NCBI GenBank assembly: GCA_029168955.1
Contig: JAPDOI010000009.1
Span: 4,271,001 to 4,335,000 of the forward strand
DNA: 64,000 bases
Direction: 5' to 3'
Origin: Aplectana chamaeleonis
Lineage: Eukaryota; Nematoda; Chromadorea; Rhabditida; Cosmocercidae
Under the pieces are notes generated by a model. That model did no database searches. It was not told where the DNA came from and was given only the letters and a program-made list of their open reading frames with translations. How positions within the stretch are numbered: the stretch's first letter is position 1; each line of letters starts with the position of its first letter. Below are positions 34,921 through 46,062 of the stretch, in pieces. A program made the translations under genes and the position numbers.

Positions 34921-35384
34921 AGGCAGTATTCACGATAAATCCCATTTTTGAGTTTTCAGTGTGAAACTCTACGCTGATAGATGTTGAAGGGGATAGGGTC
35001 GAAACAAGCAGCGTAAACGGGTCAGAAATCGATAAAAACAACGACGAAGTGAAGATTACGTTAGCCCAGTACGCCTGCTTAGCACACTCCGCCCCCCTTT
35101 CTGACGAGCCTGTGGCGCCGCGGACGTTTTCGACGGCAAATTGTCAAGCAACTCCGCCACATCCGGCCTGATCGATTCGCCCACATTTCGTCATTAGCGC
35201 GCGTTTGCGGAAACTTGCAGAGCGCGTAAACTCGTCCGCGACCTGAACCTGTATGTGCGTTGGAAACCGCTATTTTGGCTTATTCTGAGTGCTTTTCTCC
35301 GCTGTTTCCTCACTATTCGATAGATCACGACCACCTTTATTTTCGAGGCGAAGTCGAATGTGATATTCATCGTGAACACTGCCA
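34921..35384. mobile_element. TTAA-flanked MITE, family D, copy 2
   Basis: TTAA at 34917-34920, left end AGGCAGTATTCACGATAAAT, right end ATTCATCGTGAACACTGCCA followed by TCAA. The interior is an inverted match to 17257-17706. Confidence 0.7.
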
Positions 35385-35690
35385 TCAAAAACGCTATAAT
35401 ACATTATCATTTACGGGGAGTCGATTGGGCTTATCACCTTTGTGAAATTTGTCGTCCACAATATTCAAAATTTTTCGATTTATTTAGAGGATCTACTCCT
35501 ACGATTTTGAGTGTGATTGAAAGATGCGCCATGTTCGCTTCAGACTGTAGAAATTGAAGATTCATGAAAACTTCTACTCAACCACTTATGTTTACACAAG
35601 GTGCTGAGTTGATCGCAAAACGCTTGGCTCCGGGCGAGATTGAACCAGCATATTCCCTTTCCGGGGGAGCGCCTTATCGCACTGCAACCA
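35385..35690. other. No gene recognised
   Basis: Open frames on both strands are shared with the following inverted repeat. Confidence 0.35.
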
Positions 35691-35696
35691 CTTATG

Positions 35697-36310
35697 GCGA
35701 GTCGAGTCATCGAGTTTCGATATAGTGGATCTATCCAAGGCAGTGACCGATGCACAACCGCACCACCGGCACTACGGTGGAGCGCGCTGCGCATCGAGGT
35801 GGGCGCCCGGTGGAACGTCATCGATCGACAGCACTGCTGATACATATTTTGTAAGACTTACGGTTTTTGTTGCTTTTCCTTGTTTTTTCGGCTTCGTTTT
35901 TGTTTCCGACTGTTTTATTTTTGCGAATAACTTAGTGGGCTAATTGCGTAGTGCGATGAAACTTGCCGTTTTTTTTTCAAATTTAAAAGTAGAATTTTGA
36001 TTTAAAATTCTTAACATCGCGTAGTTTGTTGACGAAGACAACAAAATCAAACGCATAGCGCCACGTATTAGAACACCGTAAGCTGTTAGTGTGTTGACCG
36101 CAAACGCACCATGGCCTTTAAAGATGGAAGGAGAAAGCAGAAGAGGGACAAAACGTGGAAAATGCTTTGCTGCCGGTCAGCCGACTATCAATCGATGCCC
36201 CTCTACCGGGCGCCCACTTCGATGCGAAGGGCGCCCACCAGTGCCGGCGGCAGGGGTAGTGCATCGGTCCCTGCCGTGGATAGGTCCACTATATCGACTG
36301 AAACAGTCGA
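35697..36310. repeat. Inverted pair of about 130-bp repeats
   Basis: 35697-35832 and 36183-36310 are related in inverse orientation (CGATATAGTGGATCTATCCA against the inverse TGGATAGGTCCACTATATCG; TGGGCGCCCGGTGGAACGTC against CGGGCGCCCACTTCGATGC). A 350-bp AT-rich spacer lies between. Encoded frames (for example YRAPTSMR) are shadows of the repeat. Confidence 0.6.
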
Positions 36311-37987
36311 CATCTAGCCATTCGAGTAAACGATTAGTGGACATTCTGAAAAGCTGAGTTAGTCGAAAACTCGATTACTCGAATATCTAACAGTCGAGTT
36401 CGCCGAAAATTCGATTTTTTGAAAAATTGAAAAACCCAGTTTGTCGAAACTGAATAGTCCTCAACTTCAAAAAAATGCTTATAATGCGGTCTGCTAGAGC
36501 TAAAGCAGAGCATAGAAAATGCGACTCGTACCCTGTTTACAGACAAAAGTCGTTTTTGAGCTCAATGTTCAGCTTTGGGTAATACTTGACAGCATCAAAA
36601 TAAAGATTACAAGTACAAGGTAAACTACGTGACTGCCTTCTACATGGAGTCGCCACTATCATCAATTAGCTATGGGTTTATCTTATATCGAATCTTTCAT
36701 AGCGGTTTCATCCACCCATGTACCCATGTTCCCGTTAAAGGGAGGGTCCGGGCAGAATTTCGATTTTGAGATTTCCCGCTAAATCGGTGCTCTTGCTACA
36801 GGTAGTCCTAAGGAACATGCGAAAACTGCGTAAAAACCGGCCTTCTTCAAGTTATTCCAGCCACTTCCGTTCGCCGATGATCCAGAATAGTCGGAAAAGT
36901 GTGGCCATCGTCCATATTTTAGCGGTTGTTCACGCATTCTTCAAAAGTGCTGTCTAATTATCGGTCATTCCAGCCATGACTATCATGCTGTGAATACCGT
37001 AATCCCTGACTTAGAGGCTGTTTTCTCCAGAATCAAGGACTCCGTCTGAACGTTTCACGACCTCTATGTTCAGCTAGGCCAGCCCAATCTATTTAACCCA
37101 AATTTCGGTAGTGTCAAAATTTGACCGGACCTTGCCTTTAATCGCGGAATTCATTTCGGACATTCGCTGCACCCTCCGATCCCGGGACAGAAAATTGTTC
37201 CTACTGGTTCCTTCCCCCGGCAAAGAAGGGATGCTTTAACAGAAAGGGCGACGAGTGCTTTGGATGACACTTGGTACTAATCCTCGCTACGAAAGGCAGT
37301 GCACTTACTCAGAATGTGTCCTATGATCCCGACCCGCCATTCCTTTCCACCCAGAGTTGCCCGCAGCGCTCACTTGCTTTGCGCTCATTGTATATGTACG
37401 TATTGTCCTGTGTTAGATTCTAGTAAACACGAGACCCGATATATTCAAAAGTTCAGCGGTAGATCGTCCTGTGTTTTCCATGAGCCGGTCCGGCCTACTG
37501 ATATCACCCAATCGACCATCTGGGACTACGAACAATCCGACGGCTAATCGAAGGACGACATTTTGTCCTAGTTTTGCGTGCTTTACTTGCACATAGATTG
37601 AGTGGTAATACGGCTTATCATAAAAGCCGATAAAACGTAACTAGCTAAACATTGTATTCCGGTAAGGGGACGTGGAATGTCATTGCTAATACGTCCATCA
37701 AACTTCGAGACGGTGATTGATGGTAGATTGTAGAGCGCATTTGCACTCTCCATATGTGCAACGAGGGTAAAATCACTACCTAAAAATGACTGCGTGAAAG
37801 CCTTCTCATGAGTTATGACCTTCTAGCGGCCTCACATTGGATCGTGACCATGGCGAAAATCTAATCACTAAGGCTACTTTCAAGCTCGAAAAAGCTGAGC
37901 ATCTGTCAGGATTGGCTCTTAGTATAGTATTCGAGAGTTACAGTGCAAAATTACGAACAAAACACCATGATGGTGAAAACAATTTAA
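36311..37987. other. No convincing gene
   Basis: About 36310-36440 is rich in TCGAAAA/ACTCGA words. ORFs at 36766-36957 and 37299-37547 lack splice or domain support. Confidence 0.35.
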
Positions 37988-38473
37988 AGGCAGTGTTCAC
38001 GATAAAAATCGTTGTTCTGTTTCCCCGCCTATCTTGAAAACGGCCCCATGCTGATTACAATGACGTCTCTGAAATCGTACAAGACCTTCTGGGAACGGAG
38101 TTACGGTCCCTCAAAAATTGAGCTAGGGAAGCATGGTGGACGAGTTGTCCGAAACTTGTAACCTCCGTCTTTTGCTACCGATGTATGCGATCTGACCTGA
38201 GCAAAGAGAGAAGTTGAGAATGAAGGGAAGAACGGTGTTAATGATTGGAAATCATCGCTCATCTCACGATCTCGAGCATTCATTTGTTCACGTCGGTGGG
38301 CGTGTGTTGCGCTTTTGGGGTTTGCCTTGCGCTCGAAGTGGCAACTTCGGGCTCTTTTGGAGCTTTTCCTGGCTCGTTTTAATGTGTTCTTTCGACGTCA
38401 ACGTCACAGTGTGCCCCTCCACTACCCATTCCTGGTGGAAACTGAAACACATTTTTCATCGTGAACACTGCCT
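37988..38473. mobile_element. TTAA-flanked MITE, family A, copy 2
   Basis: 486 bp, flanked by TTAA on both sides (37984-37987 and 38474-38477). Ends AGGCAGTGTTCACGATAAAA and AGGCAGTGTTCACGATGAAA. Inverse orientation of 11423-11909. This is the cleanest member of the terminal family in the window. Confidence 0.85.
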
Positions 38474-38479
38474 TTAAGA

Positions 38480-39100
38480 CTCGGCACAGTGGGACCTCTA
38501 GCCCTGTTTGAACCTCTGTACGCAAGAAGTTAAAGCTCTTGAATTATGGCCATATTTCTAGGACGAGAATATATTGGGCTAGCTGTCTCAGGTCTGTATT
38601 TCTCCTCCTTAGCAATCGCTACACGAGAGCAAATCAGAATGAAGAGGATGGTGGACAAGCAAATGGGAAGCAATTACGCTGTCGATGTTCGCCCATCCAT
38701 CAAGCCGCTATTGAGTTTAAAAATCAAGGAAAGGGGTGTTGCCCGTGGTGTTCCCTTAGGTCTCGGCTATAGTTGGCGGATCGGCGTAACCAGCCTGGTC
38801 GATAATCATGGAAGACATGAGTGAGGTGGGGTGGAAAAAAACACCCGATGTTGCTGACCCTGCCGATATTCTCACGATATGAAGTAAGAAATGAATGATA
38901 TGCATGATATCGTTCCACAAATTTTATACATATTGACCGCGTCAGCCACAGCTGGCCACGCCGGGTGTTTTTTGCAACCTCCATCGTCCATGATTTTCAT
39001 TCATATGGCCTCGCCGGGTTACGGCAATTTTTTTCAACCAACTCTGGCGGGGGACTTATGTCTCGATTATTTGGAGAAACAGAGATCTTGCACTTAGGGC
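38480..39100. mobile_element. Family B relative, right end displaced
   Basis: Shares with family B copy 3 the block TGTCTCAGGTCTGTATTTCTC and the stretch before GAGATCTTGCACTTAGGG. The matching terminal piece (ATCACATGAAAATCACAAAA... to ACTGTGCCT, 41600-41646) is found 2.5 kb away, so the element was probably split by later insertions. Split is inference. Confidence 0.4.
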
Positions 39101-39114
39101 CTTTTTAGATTCCG

Positions 39115-39240
39115 ATAGCTGGGCGGCGCAATTGTTTACAGAGCGGTGCGGCGACGCATCGCACTGAAAATCGCGCCGCGTCGCGATCTTGAATGCGGTG
39201 CGATGGGCTGTCGCGACCACGCAATTCTACGTAGAGTTCG
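39115..39240. repeat. Fold-back MITE, GC-rich
   Basis: GGCGGCGCAATTGTTTACAG and GCGGTGCGGCGACGCATCGC opposed to GCGGTGCGATGGGCTGTCGC. Stems imperfect. Confidence 0.45.
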
Positions 39241-40480
39241 AGCAGTAATTTAAAGGCATCGTTCGCGCTGAAAATCAATTTTCATTTTTCAGGCTCAATT
39301 TCATGAATGAGCCCGGTGGACCACGTCGGTGAAGTTTTGCGCGTCAAAAAATATGGTTCTGAAGTTGGAGTGGTTCAAACCAAGATCCGCCACCAATTTT
39401 CACCAACCATATAGCGCAAGGAACGGAAGCGCCATCACAGGAGAAGATGATTCACCCTTTGAAATTTTTAATGCGGGAAATTCTAACGGCCAAATTTGCC
39501 CAATGGAAACTTTTTTAGAATAAGTTCCAGTGAAAGAAAGGCGAGAGAAATTCACCAGTTCAGTAAGTTTGAAGCAAAAAATACATCCGACGTTTGTGAA
39601 AAAAAAAACTTCCGAAGTATGCGCCAGACACACCGAAATTGACGGAGGGATGGGAACTGAATAATTCAAGACGTTTTAAAACGAGTTTTTTGCGAAAGTT
39701 GATGGTTTTGTGGAGCATTTCCACTCTTATTCTGTATGTCAGAGAATCGCCAGCGCAAAACCATGAAAAAATGAGATACGACGACGCTAGATCACCTCAC
39801 GCGAATCGAAACTCCATTCCCTAGTGAGGCCGCCAACCCCGCATGACCAGCCGCCTGATCCATGCGTCAAACTAAATCGAAAATGGAAACAATACATTAC
39901 TCAGTTTGCCCAACAATATACACTAATTTCGAAATCATGTGGCAGGCAATTCATTTTTTCTCGTTTTCCTTCATCGTGTAGTTTTTTGTCGTGACGTCGA
40001 TTTTTCTTTCCATTCTGACAGGTTCCGATTTTTTTCTTTGCCAAAGTAAATAGCCTTGGTTGTTGAGTTTTTAACCCGATATTTTTGCGTTGAAGGTTAG
40101 TTTTCCTTTTTCAATTCCCTTCTTGTGCTTTTTTTTTGTTATGACTTTGTTTCTAGTGTTGTTTTTCTTCAATCTATTCATGTTTTCGCAAGGTAGGTTC
40201 ATGTCTGAATTTTTTTATTCATGAAAGAAATTTTTGACGTGGACCTGCCATGCTAAAGCATGAATGGAATGATGAAAAACAACACTAAGAACAAAATAAT
40301 AACAATAAATATCACAGGGAGGAATTTCGAAACAAAACTAACCGGAAGCCAACCAGCGGGCCGGTGCAGGGCAAAGAACCTATGCTTTTCCTGAAGAAAC
40401 AGATCAGGCAGTAATAAAAAATACAGGATAAGAAGAACTTAAAGTTAAACAAGAAGGGAAAATGGCTCAAGTTTCATGGG
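39241..40480. other. No convincing gene
   Basis: Starts with TTTAAAGGCATCGTTCGCGC (also at 5223). ORFs on both strands at 39329-39824 are unsupported. 39960-40330 is T-rich then A-rich and suggests an old retroposed or fold-back piece. Confidence 0.35.
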
Positions 40481-40920
40481 GTATCGCTTCGCGATGGTCG
40501 CGCCGCGACCCATTGCCAAGCTCTGAGAGAATCCCCCGCGATCGTTCACGGATAGAATCCCCTCGGTTCTGGTAGGGGCCCAGAGGATACTAGCATGGGG
40601 CTATCGTGGAGCGATCGCGATGTTCTGCCAGTCTCAAACCGAGAGCGTACCGCGTTCTTTTTTTGATGCTCCCACGATGCTCTATAGCGGAACCGCGAGG
40701 GATCGAGCTTGGGCCTATCATGAAACGACTGCGAGATTCTACCAGCTTCAACCTGAGGGCAAATCGTATCTATAAATTGATGTATTCGGGTTGTTACATC
40801 GCGGAACCGCGATGAACCGAGCCCGGAACTATCGCGGGACGGTCGCGAGACCCTGCCATTCTCCACCCCTGATCGTACTGCATCCATGCCTTCTCGATGT
40901 TTCACCCGAGCGAGTGTTGC
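40480..40920 (-). repeat. 114-bp degenerate tandem repeat, open on the minus strand
   Basis: Units start at about 40487, 40601, 40715 and 40829 (CTATCGTGGAGCGATCGCGA and variants), a spacing of 114 bp. 114 is a multiple of three, so a 119-residue minus-strand frame (40546-40905) holds three 38-residue repeats with cores like VENGRVSRPSRDSSGLGSSR and VEAGRISQSFHDRPKLDPSR. No splice or start evidence makes this a gene. Confidence 0.5.
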
Positions 40921-41646
40921 CTTTCAGGTCAGCACGAAACTATAACGTTTTGTCTTTGCCGTATTCCGTGCTGCTTTACAAATCTGCACATCATGAGAAC
41001 GCGGAACCGGGGGGAGACGATCACGTTACCATCGCGGATCGCGAGTGCACCACGGTACTAGCGCGTAAACCTCTCAACGATCGCGGTAGCATCTCGGTAC
41101 GAGAACGAGAATGTCAACGGATAAGTCAATTGGGTAACTATCGCGGAACGAACGCGGATCGCGGGACTATGGGGAGACGAAGACAGAACTATCGCGGATC
41201 ACGGGAGAATCACGGTACTAGCGCGAAAGATTCTATAAGAGAGCGGAGGCGACCACCATTCGTGGCTGGATCTCCTCCACCCATCGCGATTGACTCTGAA
41301 GACAACGCGACGCCAACTGATCGATATGGGGCGCTACCATGTGATCGGGCAGCGCCGCGGTCCAGCTCTAAAAAGGGCCTCAGCAAGTGTCATACAGGGC
41401 GGCATGCACGAACGCGATCGGAAAGTGAACGGGATCGCGTCACATCGCGCTGCGTGCAAGAGTGAACGTCGAGCGCGAAGGCTCATGCGCTGAGCGAAAA
41501 GGGAGAGTGAACGTAGAGCGCCGAGAGTCCCACGCACGGGGTTTTTGAACCCCGTCTGAGCGCGTTCATGAATGTCGGCCTAGGAGACGCATACAACACA
41601 ATCACATGAAAATCACAAAATTCAGGTCTAAGGGTGTACTGTGCCT
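40921..41646. other. No convincing gene; CGCGG-rich tract
   Basis: The 224-residue plus-strand frame (40791-41465) is driven by repeated ACTATCGCGG-like words (NYRGT-type peptides) and is not supported as a gene. The segment closes with a family-B end (ACTGTGCCT then TTAA 41647-41650). Confidence 0.4.
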
Positions 41647-41650
41647 TTAA

Positions 41651-42204
41651 CGTTTGGCGTAAGTCACATATGCTATAGCATACATGCACCGAGTTTTTTG
41701 CCAACCTCCAATAGGGAATAAAAGTATCAGTGCGATTCGTACCGACGGCAAGTCTGACGCGACCGGCTGCGGCAGGACAACCGGTGCAGTTCTTTCCTTC
41801 GGTCTTCACATTTTGTGCGCATTCTCTACGTATCAATTATTATATGGGCTCATGTCCCGAACAAGTACTCTATTCTTCCACAGTGTGTACGTGCATGTAT
41901 TTACTGGTGTAAGCTAAGCTTTCGGTAAAAACCCATAACGATTCTTCTAGAAAGTCCTATTGGTAATGCTAGTTCACGTCGTAGTATTTATAAGAAACAA
42001 AAGGCTGGATAGGGAAGGAGCATGCGTTCGTATCACAATGCAAAAATTGAGAATCGACCCCCTGTTAAGGTTTGGTCCAGTGCTATAAACATTTCAAAAA
42101 CATACATTCGGCACGGAACACACTGCAACTTTTAGTTCCATATTGAAGGTTGACGCAAACGTTACCCGTATGTTATTGCACTTGGGCCTTGCGCCAATCG
42201 TTAA
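41651..42204. other. No gene recognised
   Basis: Begins with a copy of the small fold-back also found at 10156-10213. ORFs overlap on both strands. Confidence 0.35.
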
Positions 42205-42640
42205 AGGCAGCATATAAGCTCAACAATGGCATCAATTTTATGGAATGAGTCGAAGGTCTGAAGCCGTTAATATTCAGAGATAACGAAAATCGGAAAAAAA
42301 TCGACTGAAATGAAGACATAACGGTTCGTCCTATATTGGCCTGGAACTGGACGAGTTGTACCGCATTGGCTGAAATAGCGGAGCTAGCGACGAATTTGCT
42401 GGGATAACGACGCATAAAAAATGAGCCAAAATGACCGGAATCGAGCACTGAACATTTGTATTGAGAGGCGGAGCCCGTATCGATGGGCGGAGAAAAGATG
42501 ATTTTGTGACTCAATACGGCTCAAATACGGTGATTTTTACCCGTTTTCAACTCTTGCAACTTTGTGAGGGCTCTTCAAGGGCCCGTACGACCCCATTAAT
42601 GTAGTTATCTCAACAACTTTTGCGAGCGTATATGCTGCCT
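42205..42640. mobile_element. TTAA-flanked MITE, family H, copy 1
   Basis: 436 bp, flanked by TTAA on both sides (42201-42204 and 42641-42644). Ends AGGCAGCATATAAGCTCAAC and AGGCAGCATATACGCTCGCA. The minus-strand 113-residue ORF inside is not supported. Its right TTAA is shared with the next element. Confidence 0.75.
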
Positions 42641-42644
42641 TTAA

Positions 42645-43020
42645 AGGCACAGTACACCCTCAGACATTAATTATGTGATTTTCATGTGCTTGTGTATTGA
42701 AGCCCTCATATATGGCACCTGCCACGTGCGACATTTATATTCCTGCAGATAAGCGGGATATAAGCTACCACCGCGGGCCCGTCCCCCACCCAGTCACCAC
42801 CACGAGCCACACCCCTTTTCTTGATTTTCGAACTCAGTAGCGCTTTCGTGAATGGATGAATTCTAACCGCATCCTCAATTCTCACTCCCTTGCCGGCATG
42901 TCTCTTCGTCTTCTGGTACGCTGTCGCACAGCGACTGCGAATGAAGAGAAGTATAGGTCTTAGACTACTCGTCCACTAAGTGATCGCCCACTGGAAAATT
43001 TTAACTCTCATAGCTCCAAG
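42645..43020. mobile_element. Family B relative, left end
   Basis: Starts AGGCACAGTACACCCTCAGA immediately after the shared TTAA and contains GATAAGCGGGATATAAGC-like sequence seen in other family B members. The right end is not identified. Confidence 0.5.
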
Positions 43021-43107
43021 TTTTTGAATATTTAATGCCTTTTTATGGCATGTTATATAATCACAAGATACCACAAAGCTGCTGAGTTGATTAAAAAACT
43101 TGGGGAG

Positions 43108-43985
43108 GTGTCAGGGAAGAATCGAACCCGCATTGCATGGCTTTCCGCGCGAGAGTGTTACCATTACATTACCGACACCGCTCTGCATTCTTCAGCTGAT
43201 TTACACATGAACTGTTTGGGCACAACACTCTCGCCCGGAAAGCGATGCGATGCGGGTTCGATTTCTGTCTCAAAGGCTTTACAGAGTTAAAGTCGCGGCG
43301 TTTCTCGCAGCTACGAACAGAGATAGGTTATGCAATATCGATTACATTCGGCGACATGGGTAACCGACGCGGCGTGAGAGGGTCGACGAGGGGGCACCGC
43401 AGAGTGGATTAACCTCGCGACAGCCCTGCGTCACTGCCAGCGAGCGGCAACCGACGGGGCGACGATAATGTTCGGAAACATTTTTGTCGCCGCGTGAAGG
43501 CTGACGCTCGGCGACCAGTCGCCGGTCATGGCAACTCTGCAGACCCCTGAACCCGCATCGCATCACTTTTCGCGCGAGAGTGTTACCATTACACTTCCGA
43601 CACCGCTATGAATTCCTTAGCTGATTTACCCATGAACTGTGTAGGCACAACACTCCCGCCCGGTAAGCGATGCGATGCGGGTTCGATTCCTGTCTGAAGG
43701 GCTCTGCAGAGCTAAAGTCGCGGTGTTGCTCGTAGCGACGAATAGCCATGGGTGATGCATTATCGAATACATTCGGCGGCGAGGGCGACCGACCCGGCGT
43801 GAACGGCGTCGCCGCTCACCCACAGCTCCTCAGTGTTTTGACGCTGAAACGACCCTGCGTTACTGATAGCCAGCGGCAACCAACACGGCGACGATAATTA
43901 TCGGAAATATTTTTGTCGTCGCATCAAGGCTGACGCTCAGGCACCAGTCGCCGGTCGGTACAATTCTGCGGACCCCTTGATTCCT
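43108..43985. repeat. Tandem duplication (about 440 bp x2) with inverted tRNA-derived segments
   Basis: Unit 1 (43108-43545) and unit 2 (43546-43985) are direct repeats. Each holds a tRNA-like segment on the minus strand (43108-43173 and 43551-43612) and one on the plus strand (43214-43280 and 43638-43705). All carry the B-box-like GGTTCGAT (or GGTTCAG) and a TGTAATGGTAACAC A-box-like word. The anticodon arm (CTCTC GCGCG GAAAG) has a five-base loop and a C-A mismatch, so these are not functional tRNAs. tRNA-derived SINE or pseudo-tRNA origin is inference. Confidence 0.6.
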
Positions 43986-44396
43986 AAGTTTTATATTCAA
44001 GCTACATTCGTAAGGGCCTTGAGCGATTCCGGAGATACCACTGTGATTAACATCTATGCTCCTAGATATAATCATAATGCCTGAGAAATATTTTCTTGGT
44101 GTTCTGAGTCTTGAAGTCGAGCTTAATCTGTTGATCTCATGCTTGATTTCCCTCAGTATCCGCTTTCCCACCATGAGTAGAGGGAAGACCCTTATCTTCT
44201 AAGCAATTCTTCCGGCTCCTCCCACTTATGCTACCTAACGACCACCATCCTACAAAAGCAGAGAAATGAAATTGTAGGAAAAGCGACAGAATGTGAAAGT
44301 CAGCTCTGCGACTGCTGTGGGACAACTGTGGAAACACAACCCTCCTTCCTCTCATGAAACACCAGATTTCGAATCCATCCTTAGGTGCTCATGAAT
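43986..44396. other. No gene recognised
   Basis: Short unsupported ORFs on the minus strand only. Confidence 0.35.
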
Positions 44397-44636
44397 TTAC
44401 AATAGTTTCTCTGGCAAAAGCCCGAAATTCACATCCGGCAAGGGTGTGGTGAAAAGAGCACATTGTTTTCCTTCAAGCTTGCACGATACAGACTGCTTTG
44501 TTTCCGCCTCGGTACACTTCGCATTAATAATGCTTTCAACGGAAACGTAGGCGGGGTTTTTGATATCCTGCAGACGACAGAAAATCTGTGCTTTGCACGA
44601 ATTCATGAACTTGTAGCTTGCACATTTTTCATGCAT
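44397..44636 (-). CDS. Candidate exon of a small cysteine-containing protein
   Basis: An ATG-started 79-codon frame on the minus strand with six cysteines in the stretch KCASYKFMNSCKAQIFC and beyond. It ends at a TAA. Codon choice (AAG, GAA, TGC, GAT) looks coding, and the opposite-strand 107-residue frame looks less so. There is no signal peptide within the exon, so it may be the last exon of a secreted cysteine-rich protein. No upstream exon was identified. Family not recognised. Confidence 0.35.
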   Translation of the reverse strand: MHEKCASYKFMNSCKAQIFCRLQDIKNPAYVSVESIINAKCTEAETKQSVSCKLEGKQCALFTTPLPDVNFGLLPEKLL

Positions 44637-45427
44637 GGAAGATTCCTTGTCGTTTCAAAAATGTTTGAGGGTACGGTCACCGCATATATAGGAAAACAAT
44701 TATTTTCATATGACAGAGCTTTGAACGAGATGCCTAGTCATGTGAATTCTGCAAAGAATCATAGCGTCCTTTGGGAAAAATCTTAGGTATTAATTTCTAC
44801 AAAAAGTCAGCAGTTGTCTAACGAAATATTATCGGAACACTCTTGCTCGGAAAGCGATACGGCACAGGTCCGAGTCTTGCCTGACCCCAAGTTTCGTATT
44901 CAACGCAGCTAATACCAAGTCATACTATCGGGCAATGCGCTAGACTCATCGCAACAGTCTAGCCTTCTGAGGATCACGAGATCACCCACTAACAGAAGCT
45001 GTCCCGCTTCAACATAGTCCTGGTTTCTGACACTCTCTGCCTGAGCGGATCAGAACCTGACAGTTGGGATATCGCGCCCCAGTCCATTCCGCTGACCCGT
45101 GCAACACCTGGCTGAGTGTTCGATTCCTGCATGCCAATAGCCGAATGGCAACTGAACACAATTCTTCAACCCCTTTTGATAGGTCTACATATTTTACACT
45201 TCCATCGCTAATCGCCGCGATGGCATGTTTTGAATACAGATCGACCTGCGACGCCATCTCGATCGATGCTCATGTTTATCATTCCGTCGCGTCGCGCGGC
45301 TATCGAATTCTGAAAGAGGCCTCGTCCTGCAATTTGTTATCTTGATACGGTTACCGCTCTTTTTTGTTGAGCCCGCTTCGAGTTCTTGAAATTTTTCTTC
45401 TGGCTAAGTTCTTGCCCATATCTTTCA
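44637..45427. other. tRNA-like fragments, no gene
   Basis: 44830-44890 and 45020-45135 contain decayed versions of the tRNA-derived segment seen at 43.1 kb (ACACTCTTGCTCGGAAAGCG; GTGTTCGATTCCTGCATGCC). ORFs across them are shadows. Confidence 0.4.
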
Positions 45428-45535
45428 GACCGGAATCATAATTTCAGCGACAAGAGACGCGGCGCAATGTCTGTCATCCGCATCGACCGCAAATCAATGA
45501 GCCCGATATGCACTGTTGCCGTCGCTGTAGCGGGA
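45428..45535. repeat. Fold-back MITE, ATCATACTT family, decayed
   Basis: GGAATCATAATTTCAGCGAC with CGCGGCGCAATG on the left and GCACTGTTGCCGTCGCTG on the right. Compare 24040-24159. Confidence 0.5.
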
Positions 45536-45855
45536 AACGCAAAATCGCTTATAACATGTGCCCTAAAATGCGTCAGCAGAAACTGTAAACTGTAAAGGCA
45601 AAAATCGCCTGGGTGATTCCACATCTCTGCCTAAGGGGCCTCGAAACTGCGCGGCAACACGCTTCCACAATCAGCGTGCTTGTTGCGGACTGAACGCAAC
45701 AGCAATGATGAACTGTACTTGCGGCTTTTTCTTTTTTTTCATGAGTTCAAACTCTTTTTAGAGTGGTTAATTTGGATATGTACCGGCACAATCCGATTAG
45801 CATCTTCCTTCTGACTTTGAAAACGTGTTGATATGCGGAATAAACCTAATTTCAG

Positions 45856-45956
45856 GCCTTGGTGACGAACCTATCTACTTTCCAATTTTCGTCACCTTTC
45901 ATTTGCTGGAGTACTTGAGTCGAGCCATAAAAGGGCGAGTCTCCGCTAAGGCCTAG
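45856..45956 (+). CDS. Exon candidate ending in a MITE
   Basis: Follows CCTAATTTCAG and reads from its third base LGDEPIYFPIFVTFHLLEYL and on to RAIKGRVSAKA, stop TAG 45954-45956. The stop lies in the first bases of the fold-back MITE at 45953-46062, so the MITE may have supplied the end of the frame. The 5' partner is unclear: an open piece at 45762-45830 would require an intron of about 25 bp, too short to be believable. Confidence 0.3.
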
Positions 45957-46062
45957 TTCATACTGACCGCGACGCGCGACAGTGCATTTGAACCATCGAC
46001 TTTTTGTCGCTATCTATACCAAACACGATGTCGCGTCGCGGGAAGTATGCACTACATAAGCC
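45953..46062. repeat. Fold-back MITE, TAGGCCTAGTTCATACT type
   Basis: GGCCTAGTTCATACTGACCG opposed to GTCGCGGGAAGTATGCACTA, with CGACGCGCGACAGTGCATTT and GATGTCGCGTCGC stems. Same family as 1083-1200. Confidence 0.65.

Noticed and set aside
40791..41465. 224-residue plus-strand ORF
   Set aside because: Driven by CGCGG-rich repeated words; no domain, and its first part overlaps the 114-bp tandem repeat on the other strand.
43108..43173. Functional tRNA gene
   Set aside because: B-box-like sequence is present, but the anticodon stem has a mismatch and the loop is five bases, so it cannot be a normal tRNA.
44463..44786. 107-residue plus-strand ORF
   Set aside because: Lies opposite the minus-strand cysteine-containing frame, which has better codon choice; at most one is real.
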